A DNA stretch of 64,000 nt, taken from NCBI RefSeq assembly GCF_036288925.1, contig NZ_CP127167.1, forward strand, positions 186,001 to 250,000, written 5' to 3'. Positions 56,536 through 64,000 of this stretch are shown one piece after another (position 1 is the first letter of the stretch; every line of letters begins with the position of its first letter). The stretch is from Haemophilus parainfluenzae (GTDB lineage Bacteria > Pseudomonadota > Gammaproteobacteria > Enterobacterales > Pasteurellaceae). Both the position numbers and the translations under genes were made by a program. The notes under the pieces were generated by a model. The model was not told where the DNA came from and made no database searches. It saw only the letters and a program-made list of their open reading frames with translations.

Positions 56536-57954
56536 TTATGCATAATACATCTCAAACTCAACTGGATGTGGTGTCATATTTAAACGTTCCACGTCTTTAC
56601 GTTTAACGCTAATAAATGCTTCGATAAAGTCTTTAGCAAATACGCCACCTTGAGTTAAGAACTCATAGTCTTTTTCTAATGAATTCAACGCTTCTTCTAG
56701 TGAGCTTGCAACTGCGGGAATATCTTTTAATTCTTCTGGTGGAAGATCATAAAGATTTTTATCCATTGCATCGCCTGGGTGGATTTTGTTTACTACACCG
56801 TCAAGGCCAGCCATCAATAATGCAGCGAATGCAAGATATGGGTTTGTCAATGGATCTGGGAAACGCGCTTCAATACGAATTGCTTTCGGGTTGGTTACTG
56901 CCGGGATACGAATTGATGCAGAACGGTTGCTTGCAGAGTAAGCCAACAATACTGGCGCTTCAAAACCTGGCACTAAACGTTTGTATGAGTTAGTACTTGG
57001 GTTAGTGAATGCATTTAATGCTTTAGCGTGCTTAATGATACCACCAATGTAATAAAGTGCGGTTTCAGAAAGACCTGCATATTTATCACCTTGGAAAATA
57101 TTTTTACCGTCTTTGCTTAATGACATATTACAGTGCATACCCGAACCATTATCACCTGTGATTGGTTTTGGCATAAAGCAAGCGGTTTTACCATGTTCTA
57201 ATGCAACGTTTTGCACCACATATTTATAGATTTGAGTTTCATCCGCTTTCAAGGTTAAGCTATTGAATTTCGTTGCAATTTCATTTTGACCTGCAGTTGC
57301 CACCTCATGGTGGTGAGCTTCTACTACTAAGCCCATTTCTTCTAAAATCAAACACATTTCAGAACGAATATCGTGTGCCGTATCAATTGGAGCAACCGCA
57401 CAGTAACCGCCTTTTTTCAATGGACGATAAGCGTTGTTACCACCTTCGTATTTTTTGTTGGTGTTCCAAGCAGCCTCAATATCATCAACGGCAAAAGAAG
57501 CACGGTTCATTGATACATCAAAACGTACATCATCAAATAAGAAGAACTCTGGTTCAGGACCAAAGAATGCTTGATCAGCAATACCGATTGAACGCATATA
57601 GTTTTCAGCACGAATAGCAATTGAACGCGGGTCACGATCATAGCTTTGCATAGTCGTTGGTTCATAAATGCTACAACGAATAGAGAGGGTTGGGATCTGC
57701 GCAAATGGATCGACTACCGCCGTCTCAGCGATTGGCATTAAAAGCATATCGGCTTTGTTAATGGTTTTCCAACCTTCAACAGAAGAGCCATCGAACATTT
57801 TGCCATCTTCAAACATATCTTCATCAACAAGGCTAACTGGAATAGAAACACCGTGTTCTTTCCCTTTAATGTCGGTAAAGCGAAGTAGTGCGAACTTAAT
57901 ATCGTTCTCTTCGATCAGTTTGAATACGTTGGCAATTGCATTTGCATTTGGCAT
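56536..57954 (-). CDS. glnA: Glutamine synthetase type I
   Basis: ATP-dependent ammonia assimilation. The 472-residue protein has all GS-I signatures: [92 protein letters not shown] and the C-terminal [10 protein letters not shown]. The adenylylation loop around NLYDLPPEE is present, so AMP regulation by GlnE is possible. It marks the right-hand border of the polysaccharide locus. Confidence 0.97.
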   Translation of the reverse strand: MPNANAIANVFKLIEENDIKFALLRFTDIKGKEHGVSIPVSLVDEDMFEDGKMFDGSSVEGWKTINKADMLLMPIAETAVVDPFAQIPTLSIRCSIYEPTTMQSYDRDPRSIAIRAENYMRSIGIADQAFFGPEPEFFLFDDVRFDVSMNRASFAVDDIEAAWNTNKKYEGGNNAYRPLKKGGYCAVAPIDTAHDIRSEMCLILEEMGLVVEAHHHEVATAGQNEIATKFNSLTLKADETQIYKYVVQNVALEHGKTACFMPKPITGDNGSGMHCNMSLSKDGKNIFQGDKYAGLSETALYYIGGIIKHAKALNAFTNPSTNSYKRLVPGFEAPVLLAYSASNRSASIRIPAVTNPKAIRIEARFPDPLTNPYLAFAALLMAGLDGVVNKIHPGDAMDKNLYDLPPEELKDIPAVASSLEEALNSLEKDYEFLTQGGVFAKDFIEAFISVKRKDVERLNMTPHPVEFEMYYA

Positions 57955-58108
57955 AAGGAGTCCTCTATTTTGCTATGTATATAATCTTTATAAAAATTAA
58001 AAGAGCATTATAACGCAACCGCTTACTTTTTTCATGGGATTTATTTTAAACACCAGCATAGCAGAATAACGAAATATCGTGTATAATCTTTGCCCTTTCG
58101 AGATTCTC

Positions 58109-58176
58109 GTAGGGTGAGTTTAACTCACCAATTTAAACTACTTGGACTATTTGGTGGCCTAAAAATTCCACCCTAC
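58109..58176. repeat. 68-bp palindromic repeat upstream of typA
   Basis: Ends GTAGGGTG (58109-58116) and CACCCTAC (58169-58176) are inverted. Inside are GGTGAGTTTAACTCACC, a 17-base perfect palindrome (58113-58129), and GGTGG/CCACC (58153-58157, 58168-58172). It resembles the REP-like palindromes common in Pasteurellaceae intergenic DNA and lies in the 249-base glnA-typA gap, where it would be in the typA 5' RNA. Confidence 0.6.
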
Positions 58177-58203
58177 AAAACTTAAACATTAAGAACGTAA
58201 TAA

Positions 58204-60054
58204 ATGAAAAACGACATTGATATTAATAAATTGCGCAATATTGCAATTATCGCTCACGTTGACCATGGTAAAACCACCCTCGTTGACAAACTCCTTCAAC
58301 AATCTGGTACATTTGAATCAACTCGTGGTGATGTTGATGAACGCGTAATGGACTCAAACGATCTTGAAAAAGAACGTGGTATTACCATTCTTGCAAAAAA
58401 TACCGCAATTAACTGGAATGGTTATCGCATTAACATCGTAGATACCCCAGGACACGCCGACTTCGGTGGTGAAGTAGAACGTGTACTTTCTATGGTGGAT
58501 TCTGTACTTTTAGTGGTAGATGCCTTTGACGGTCCAATGCCACAAACGCGTTTCGTAACCCAAAAAGCCTTTGCTCATGGTTTAAAACCAATTGTAGTTA
58601 TCAACAAGGTTGACCGTCCAGGCGCACGTCCTGATTGGGTGGTGGATCAAGTATTCGATTTATTCGTTAACCTTGGTGCAACCGATGAGCAATTAGACTT
58701 CCCTATTATCTATGCTTCAGCATTAAATGGTGTTGCAGGTCTTGAACACGAAGATTTAGCGGAAGACATGACCCCATTATTTGAAGCGATTGTTCAACAC
58801 GTTGAACCGCCAAAAGTGGAACTTGATGCCCCATTTCAAATGCAAATCTCACAATTAGACTATAACAGCTATGTGGGGGTTATTGGTATCGGTCGTATCA
58901 AACGTGGCTCAATCAAACCAAATCAACCTGTAACGATCATTGATGGTGAAGGTAAAACTCGCCAAGGTCGTGTGGGTCAAGTATTAGGTCACCTTGGTTT
59001 ACAACGTTATGAAGAAGATGTTGCTTACGCAGGCGATATCATCGCGATTACCGGTTTAGGTGAATTAAATATCTCGGATACTATTTGTGATATCAACGCC
59101 GTTGAAGCCTTACCATCATTAACTGTTGATGAACCGACTGTAACCATGTTCTTCTGTGTAAATACTTCACCGTTTGCGGGTCAAGAAGGTAAATATGTGA
59201 CTTCTCGTCAAATTCTTGAACGTTTAAACAAAGAGTTAGTTCACAACGTCGCATTACGCGTAGAAGAAACACCAAACCCAGATGAATTCCGTGTTTCTGG
59301 CCGTGGAGAATTACACCTTTCTGTATTAATTGAAAATATGCGTCGTGAAGGTTATGAGCTTGCGGTTTCTCGTCCTAAAGTAATCTACCGTGAAATCAAC
59401 GGCAAAAAACAAGAGCCTTATGAGCAAGTCACCATCGACGTAGAAGAACAACACCAAGGCTCTGTCATGGAAGCATTAGGTATCCGTAAAGGTGAAGTTC
59501 GCGACATGATGCCGGATGGCAAAGGTCGTGTACGTTTAGAATATATCATCCCGAGCCGTGGCTTGATCGGTTTCCGTGGTGAATTCATGACGATGACGTC
59601 TGGTACAGGTTTACTTTACTCTAGTTTCGATCACTACGATGACATCAAACCAGGTGAAATCGGCCAACGTAAAAACGGTGTATTAATTTCTAACGCAACC
59701 GGTAAAGCACTTGCTTATGCGCTATTTGGTTTACAAGAGCGTGGTAAATTAATGATCGAAGCTAACGTAGAAGTTTACGAAGGTCAAATCATTGGTATTC
59801 ACAGCCGTACAAACGACTTAACGGTTAACTGTTTACAAGGTAAAAAACTCACCAATATGCGTGCATCAGGTAAAGATGATGCCATCGTCTTAACCACACC
59901 GGTGAAATTCACCCTTGAACAAGCCATTGAGTTTATCGATGACGACGAGTTAGTGGAAGTCACACCTGAATCGATCCGTATCCGTAAAAAACTCTTAACG
60001 GAAAACGATCGTAAACGTGCAAACCGTACCACAACCAGTACAAGCACACACTAA
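58204..60054 (+). CDS. typA: Ribosome-associated GTPase TypA/BipA
   Basis: Translational GTPase involved in ribosome assembly at low temperature and stress. The 616 residues show G1 [16 protein letters not shown]2 [11 protein letters not shown]3 [15 protein letters not shown]4 [12 protein letters not shown] and SALNG, followed by EF-G-like domains and the BipA C-terminus ([43 protein letters not shown]). It diverges from glnA, the same pairing as in E. coli and H. influenzae. Confidence 0.97.
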   Translation: MKNDIDINKLRNIAIIAHVDHGKTTLVDKLLQQSGTFESTRGDVDERVMDSNDLEKERGITILAKNTAINWNGYRINIVDTPGHADFGGEVERVLSMVDSVLLVVDAFDGPMPQTRFVTQKAFAHGLKPIVVINKVDRPGARPDWVVDQVFDLFVNLGATDEQLDFPIIYASALNGVAGLEHEDLAEDMTPLFEAIVQHVEPPKVELDAPFQMQISQLDYNSYVGVIGIGRIKRGSIKPNQPVTIIDGEGKTRQGRVGQVLGHLGLQRYEEDVAYAGDIIAITGLGELNISDTICDINAVEALPSLTVDEPTVTMFFCVNTSPFAGQEGKYVTSRQILERLNKELVHNVALRVEETPNPDEFRVSGRGELHLSVLIENMRREGYELAVSRPKVIYREINGKKQEPYEQVTIDVEEQHQGSVMEALGIRKGEVRDMMPDGKGRVRLEYIIPSRGLIGFRGEFMTMTSGTGLLYSSFDHYDDIKPGEIGQRKNGVLISNATGKALAYALFGLQERGKLMIEANVEVYEGQIIGIHSRTNDLTVNCLQGKKLTNMRASGKDDAIVLTTPVKFTLEQAIEFIDDDELVEVTPESIRIRKKLLTENDRKRANRTTTSTSTH

Positions 60055-60061
60055 TTAAAAA

Positions 60062-60123
60062 CGTGCGGAAATTTGACCGCACTTTTAAACAAACAAAAGG
60101 CGAACATCTCATGTTCGCCTTCT
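60062..60123 (+). terminator. Double terminator after typA
   Basis: First an uptake pair GTGCGG/CCGCAC (60063-60068 with 60077-60082) followed by TTTT, then an 11-bp stem AAGGCGAACAT / ATGTTCGCCTT (60097-60107 with 60111-60121) with a T-rich tail. The second also suits the convergent rdgC. Confidence 0.85.
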
Positions 60124-60141
60124 TTTATTTCATGATTAAAA

Positions 60142-61053
60142 CTAGCCTAACCTTACTTTCTCGCCACCGAATTCATCGAGTAAATTTTCGGTCAGTTTAG
60201 ATAAAATACCTGTCATTAATACAAAATCGGCATCAAAGCGTTGCGCATAGTCTTCTTTTAAAATATCGGCATTTTTCTCACGCACCGCATCAGCAAATTT
60301 TAAACGTTTGAGCGTGCAATCTTCATTAAATACAAAAGTCAGCGTATCTTCCCATTCCAATGCGAGCTTGCTCACCACTTTTTTGCCATCTTGTAAAAGC
60401 GCTAAGATCTCCTCATTTTCCAAAGGCTGTTTCTTACAACGGATCACACTGTCTTCTTGGCTTCCACGCAGTTCAGCCTCTTCTAACGCCACCAACCAAT
60501 GCGGAATTTTTTCCTGCACAATCCAATCCGTTAAAATGGTCGAAGGTTCATTCGCAAAAGCCAACGGCACAACCGGTAACGAACCAAGTGATTTACGTAA
60601 TAATGCTAAGGCATCTTCTGCACGTTTACTGGATGCCGCATCAACATGAACAAGGTTATTTTCGGTATCAATCCACACGGCAGTTTGCTGATTTTTACTG
60701 AACGCACGCGGCAATAAATTCATCACCACATCATCTTTTAACGTTTGTTTTTCCGTTTTCTTCAATTTACGGTTTTCTTTTTGCTCAAGGCTTTCAATGC
60801 GTTCATCTAATTCACGTTTCACCACATTCGCCGGCAACATTTTCTCTTCTTTTTTCGCAACCAATAAAATGTGTTTACCGACAGAAAAATGCAATAATTC
60901 GCTGCCTTTCAAGGGATTCGTCCAACCGAATTTGCTTTGATCTTGTGAGCCACAAGGATGAAATTCACAATCTGACAACTGGCGTTGCAATTCATTAAGA
61001 TCCCAATCTAGAGGCTTAGTCAGCCTATATGTCATTAAATTTTTAAACCACAT
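60142..61053 (-). CDS. rdgC: Recombination-associated protein RdgC
   Basis: Ring-shaped dimer that binds double-stranded DNA and modulates RecA. From ATG 61053, behind GGAAG, the product is 303 residues: MWFKNLMTYRLTKPLDWDLNELQRQLSDCEF, WTNPLKGSELLHFSVG, ILLVAKKEEKMLPANVVKRELDERIE and a C-terminal YAQRFDADFVLMTGILSKLTENLLDEFGG. A start 57 bases further upstream would add 19 residues unlike the family and was rejected. Confidence 0.95.
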   Translation of the reverse strand: MWFKNLMTYRLTKPLDWDLNELQRQLSDCEFHPCGSQDQSKFGWTNPLKGSELLHFSVGKHILLVAKKEEKMLPANVVKRELDERIESLEQKENRKLKKTEKQTLKDDVVMNLLPRAFSKNQQTAVWIDTENNLVHVDAASSKRAEDALALLRKSLGSLPVVPLAFANEPSTILTDWIVQEKIPHWLVALEEAELRGSQEDSVIRCKKQPLENEEILALLQDGKKVVSKLALEWEDTLTFVFNEDCTLKRLKFADAVREKNADILKEDYAQRFDADFVLMTGILSKLTENLLDEFGGEKVRLG

Positions 61054-61118
61054 CGTAACACTTCCTTCATAATAGGGTAAAATACACAGCATTGTAGCCC
61101 ATAAACTCACGGGAAAAA

Positions 61119-61937
61119 ATGATGCAACAGAAATTAATTGCCTTCATCGGCGGTGGCAATATGGCACAAGCCATTGTGTTAGGCCTATTAAAACAAGGTT
61201 ATCCAGCCGATAAAATTATCGTTAATGATCCTAATGAAGAAAAACGTGCTTTTTTTGCTCAATATGGCATTTCCGTTTCGACTGACAACGAGCAATCCAT
61301 CACACAATCTCAAGTAGTCTTATTTGCGGTTAAGCCACAAGTCCTCGCTGATGTTTGCAAGCCATTAAGTGCGGTTGATTTTTCTAACAAATTAATCATT
61401 TCTATTGCTGCGGGGATTTCGACCATCCGATTAGCCGAATTCATCCCAACAGCAAAATCCATTGTTCGTGTCATGCCAAACACGCCTGCATTAGTAGGTG
61501 AAGGAATGGCTGGCTTATTTGCCGATAAAAACACGCCTGAAACTGACCGCACTTTTGCGGAAGATTTGCTTTCTGCGGTCGGACAAACCACTTGGGTGGA
61601 GAATGAAGATCAAATGCATGCAGTCACTGCCGCATCTGGTAGTAGCCCTGCTTACTTCTTCCAATTTTTAGAGGCTATGCAACAAGGCTTAATAGAAATG
61701 GGCTTAGATGAAAAGCAAGCTCGTGAGTTGGTACAACAAGCCATGTTAGGCTCGGCGAAGTTGGTGATTGAAAATCCTCAAACTGCCCTTTCCACTTTAC
61801 GAGAAAATGTCACCTCAAAAGGCGGTACCACCGCAGCCGCATTAAATGTGTTCAATCAACATCAATTTAACGACATCATTAAACAAGCGATGCAAGCCTG
61901 CGTGGCACGCTCACAAGAAATGGAAAAATTATTCTAA
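61119..61937 (+). CDS. proC: Pyrroline-5-carboxylate reductase
   Basis: Last step of proline synthesis, NADPH dependent. The 272 residues include the Rossmann motif [45 protein letters not shown] and the C-terminal signature [19 protein letters not shown] with [16 protein letters not shown]. Two uptake cores are inside the gene. The stop overlaps the next start. Confidence 0.96.
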   Translation: MMQQKLIAFIGGGNMAQAIVLGLLKQGYPADKIIVNDPNEEKRAFFAQYGISVSTDNEQSITQSQVVLFAVKPQVLADVCKPLSAVDFSNKLIISIAAGISTIRLAEFIPTAKSIVRVMPNTPALVGEGMAGLFADKNTPETDRTFAEDLLSAVGQTTWVENEDQMHAVTAASGSSPAYFFQFLEAMQQGLIEMGLDEKQARELVQQAMLGSAKLVIENPQTALSTLRENVTSKGGTTAAALNVFNQHQFNDIIKQAMQACVARSQEMEKLF

Positions 61938-63097
61938 TGCAAGTTCGTCCTTTTACTTGGCTCACCCTGAGCTTTTTTGGTTACTATTGTGCCTACGGTG
62001 TGTTTCTTCCCCTTTTCCCTGCGTGGTTGAAAACACAATCTTATAGTGAAGAAAGCATCGGTTTATTGCTGGCCTGTGGTTATATTTTCCGTTTTAGTGG
62101 CAGTATTTTATTTTCTGGCTTGATAAAACGCGTTTCTCTTTTAGTGAATGGCTTACGTTACTTAGCTGTTGCCAGCGCTGTCACCATGGCGTTAATCGGG
62201 CTCATGTCGCATAATTTTTGGTTATTATTTATTGGACTTGCCTTGTATTCCATGGTGAATGCGGCTGGCATGCCGATTGGTGATAGCCTCGCTAGCACGT
62301 GGCAACAACAAATTCATTTAGATTACGGCAAAGTACGCTTAATTGGCTCCTTTGCATTTGTTGTTGGTGTGATGGTGTTTGGGTATTTAGCGGGGATGAT
62401 TGGTGAGCAATACATCACATGGATGATTACGGGAATCCTTATTTTCTATAGCATTGTGCAATTACTTCATCCCAATCCAATGCCACAAGATGAGCCACAA
62501 AGTGCGGTCGAAAATTCTGTTGGATTTTTAGGCTTACTCAAAAATAAAACGACACTTCGTTTATTTATCGCTATTGCACTGATTCAAGGATCACATGCCG
62601 CTTATTACTCATACAGCACTATCTTCTGGACAAGCCACGGTCATTCTGTTTCCGATGCGGGCTTATTTTGGGGAATTAGCGTATTAGTAGAAATTGTCGT
62701 CTTTTTCTTCTCCACCCGATTATTCAAAAATTGGAGCATTACGGCCCTTTTCTATCTCACTGGCATCGCTGCTATCGTACGTTGGCTTGCTTTCGGTTAT
62801 GCCGACACCTTTGTTGAAATCGTTCTATTGCAATGTTTTCACAGCCTCACTTATGTGGCGGGGCATTACGCAACAGTGCGTTATATCACGACTCAACCAC
62901 AAAACCATATTGCAAAATTACAAGGTTTATACAATGCTTTAGCGGGATGTGCAGCCATTGCTATTTTCACTGCACTTTCTGGCGTACTTTATCCAATTTC
63001 TCCAGTTTATGCTTTCAGCTTAATGGCTGCTTTTGCATTCATTGGTTTATTTATCACTCCGCGTGGCGTGAAAGCCTTTTTGGTACATAGAGTGTAA
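61937..63097 (+). CDS. MFS transporter, HcaT/phenylpropionate type
   Basis: The 386-residue protein has 12 predicted helices and fits the nucleoside/PPP MFS group: [91 protein letters not shown] and a central cytoplasmic loop with an uptake core. Substrate is unknown; E. coli HcaT has been assigned phenylpropionate by context only. Start overlaps the proC stop by one base. Confidence 0.85.
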   Translation: MQVRPFTWLTLSFFGYYCAYGVFLPLFPAWLKTQSYSEESIGLLLACGYIFRFSGSILFSGLIKRVSLLVNGLRYLAVASAVTMALIGLMSHNFWLLFIGLALYSMVNAAGMPIGDSLASTWQQQIHLDYGKVRLIGSFAFVVGVMVFGYLAGMIGEQYITWMITGILIFYSIVQLLHPNPMPQDEPQSAVENSVGFLGLLKNKTTLRLFIAIALIQGSHAAYYSYSTIFWTSHGHSVSDAGLFWGISVLVEIVVFFFSTRLFKNWSITALFYLTGIAAIVRWLAFGYADTFVEIVLLQCFHSLTYVAGHYATVRYITTQPQNHIAKLQGLYNALAGCAAIAIFTALSGVLYPISPVYAFSLMAAFAFIGLFITPRGVKAFLVHRV

Positions 63098-63099
63098 AC

Positions 63100-63993
63100 A
63101 TGAATAATCTCACGCTAGTCGATTTATTCTTAAATGAATATTGGATCGAAAAAGGGTTGTCCGAAAACACTGTGCAGTCTTATCGTCTCGATTTGACCGC
63201 ACTTTGTGATTGGTTAGATAAACAAAATTTATCCCTCGAAACCCTTGAACCATTAGATCTGCAACAATTTCTAGGCAGCCGTTTAGAGCAAGGTTACAAA
63301 GCTACCAGTACTGCACGAATGTTGAGTGCGATGCGAAAATTGTTTCAATATTTATATCGTGAGAAATATCGTACGGATGATCCAAGTGCCGTACTGAGTT
63401 CGCCTAAACTACCAAGCCGTTTGCCTAAGTATTTAACCGAGCAACAAGTCACAGATTTATTAAATACGCCAGATGTAGAAATTCCGCTCGAGTTACGCGA
63501 TAAAGCCATGTTGGAATTGCTGTACGCCACAGGATTACGTGTCACGGAATTGGTCACGCTCACTATTGAGAATATGAACCTGCAACAAGGTGTCGTGCGA
63601 GTGATTGGTAAAGGTAACAAAGAACGCATTGTGCCAATGGGAGAAGAAGCCGCATTTTGGGTGCGACAATTCGTGCTTTACGGTCGTCCTATTTTGCTTA
63701 ATGGACAAAGCTCTGATGTGGTCTTTCCAAGTCAACGAGCTCAGCAAATGACTCGCCAAACCTTTTGGCATCGTATAAAACATTATGCGGTGTTAGCGGG
63801 AATCGATACGGATGCCCTTTCACCACATGTTCTTCGTCATGCCTTCGCGACGCATTTAGTGAATCACGGTGCGGATCTCCGTGTTGTGCAAATGCTCCTC
63901 GGACACAGCGATCTCTCCACTACGCAAATCTATACTCATGTGGCTAAAGAACGCTTGAAACACCTTCATGAAAGATTTCATCCGAGAGGATAA
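63100..63993 (+). CDS. xerD: Tyrosine recombinase XerD
   Basis: With XerC it resolves chromosome dimers at dif under FtsK control. The 297 residues have the SAM-like N-terminal DNA-binding domain (VDLFLNEYWIEKGLSENTVQSYRLDL) and the catalytic residues: Arg in YATGLRVTELV, Lys in IGKGNKERIVPM, HxxR in SPHVLRHAFATHL, His in LLGHSDLSTTQ and the Tyr nucleophile in IYTHVAKERLK. It ends seven bases before the window edge. Confidence 0.96.
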   Translation: MNNLTLVDLFLNEYWIEKGLSENTVQSYRLDLTALCDWLDKQNLSLETLEPLDLQQFLGSRLEQGYKATSTARMLSAMRKLFQYLYREKYRTDDPSAVLSSPKLPSRLPKYLTEQQVTDLLNTPDVEIPLELRDKAMLELLYATGLRVTELVTLTIENMNLQQGVVRVIGKGNKERIVPMGEEAAFWVRQFVLYGRPILLNGQSSDVVFPSQRAQQMTRQTFWHRIKHYAVLAGIDTDALSPHVLRHAFATHLVNHGADLRVVQMLLGHSDLSTTQIYTHVAKERLKHLHERFHPRG

Positions 63994-64000
63994 GATCAAA

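Noticed and set aside
61054..61110. Longer RdgC starting at 61110
   Set aside because: The extra 19 residues do not resemble RdgC, whose conserved start is MWFKNL; a strong ribosome site precedes ATG 61053.

Overview
The window is a contiguous chromosomal segment from a member of the Pasteurellaceae, most likely Haemophilus and closest in gene content to H. parainfluenzae. The main evidence is the dense scatter of the Haemophilus DNA-uptake core AAGTGCGGT/ACCGCACTT, a secM-secA-mutT block, the opsX/kdkA pair of heptose and phospho-Kdo inner-core LPS synthesis, and a polysaccharide locus lying between glnA and pepB/ndk. The DNA is AT-rich and every core gene looks intact. The species is an inference; no 16S rRNA gene is present.

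Layout. 0-6.7 kb: end of a yajG lipoprotein gene, corA behind a long structured leader, yggT, yggU, then leuS-lptE-holA. 6.7-14.9 kb: LTA-synthase-like membrane enzyme, mutT, secA, secM, dciA (divergent), dam, aroB, aroK. 15-22.1 kb: a Dcu-type C4-dicarboxylate transporter with an unusual inserted domain, then the fatty-acid block acpP, fabG, fabD, fabH, plsX, rpmF, yceD. 22.2-27.5 kb: an ABC exporter, an AraC regulator divergent from an AhpD-like protein, opsX/kdkA and tRNA-Ile2(CAU). 27.6-33.9 kb: glyS and glyQ, separated by a DUF559 nuclease, a histidine acid phosphatase and three small genes. 34.1-39 kb: a BtuB-like TonB receptor plus a BtuFCD-like importer, interrupted by a repeat element. 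39-40.8 kb: ndk and pepB.

40.8-56.4 kb is a one-direction O-antigen-type locus: a broken wzt copy, gtrA, gtrB, rfbB/A/D/C (dTDP-L-rhamnose), wzm/wzt (ABC export), a rhamnan-synthesis-F-like protein, a sugar epimerase/reductase, an acyltransferase, a GtrII-like membrane glucosyltransferase, two GT2 enzymes and a WbaP-type initiating transferase. I found no intact uptake core in this stretch, which marks it as imported. 56.5-64 kb returns to core genes: glnA, typA, rdgC, proC, an MFS transporter and xerD.

Points of most interest: (1) a divergent SecM arrest peptide ending in IRAGP just before secA, with a plausible RNA switch; (2) a 209-bp element with perfect 43-bp inverted ends next to a DUF559 nuclease, and a related 300-bp element inside the BtuFCD-like operon; (3) five copies of AACAG at the 5' end of gtrB, which would make O-antigen glucosylation phase-variable; (4) a structured corA leader; (5) a ~100-residue insertion in the Dcu transporter behind a candidate FNR site. 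All functional claims rest on reading the translated sequence; no database search was run.
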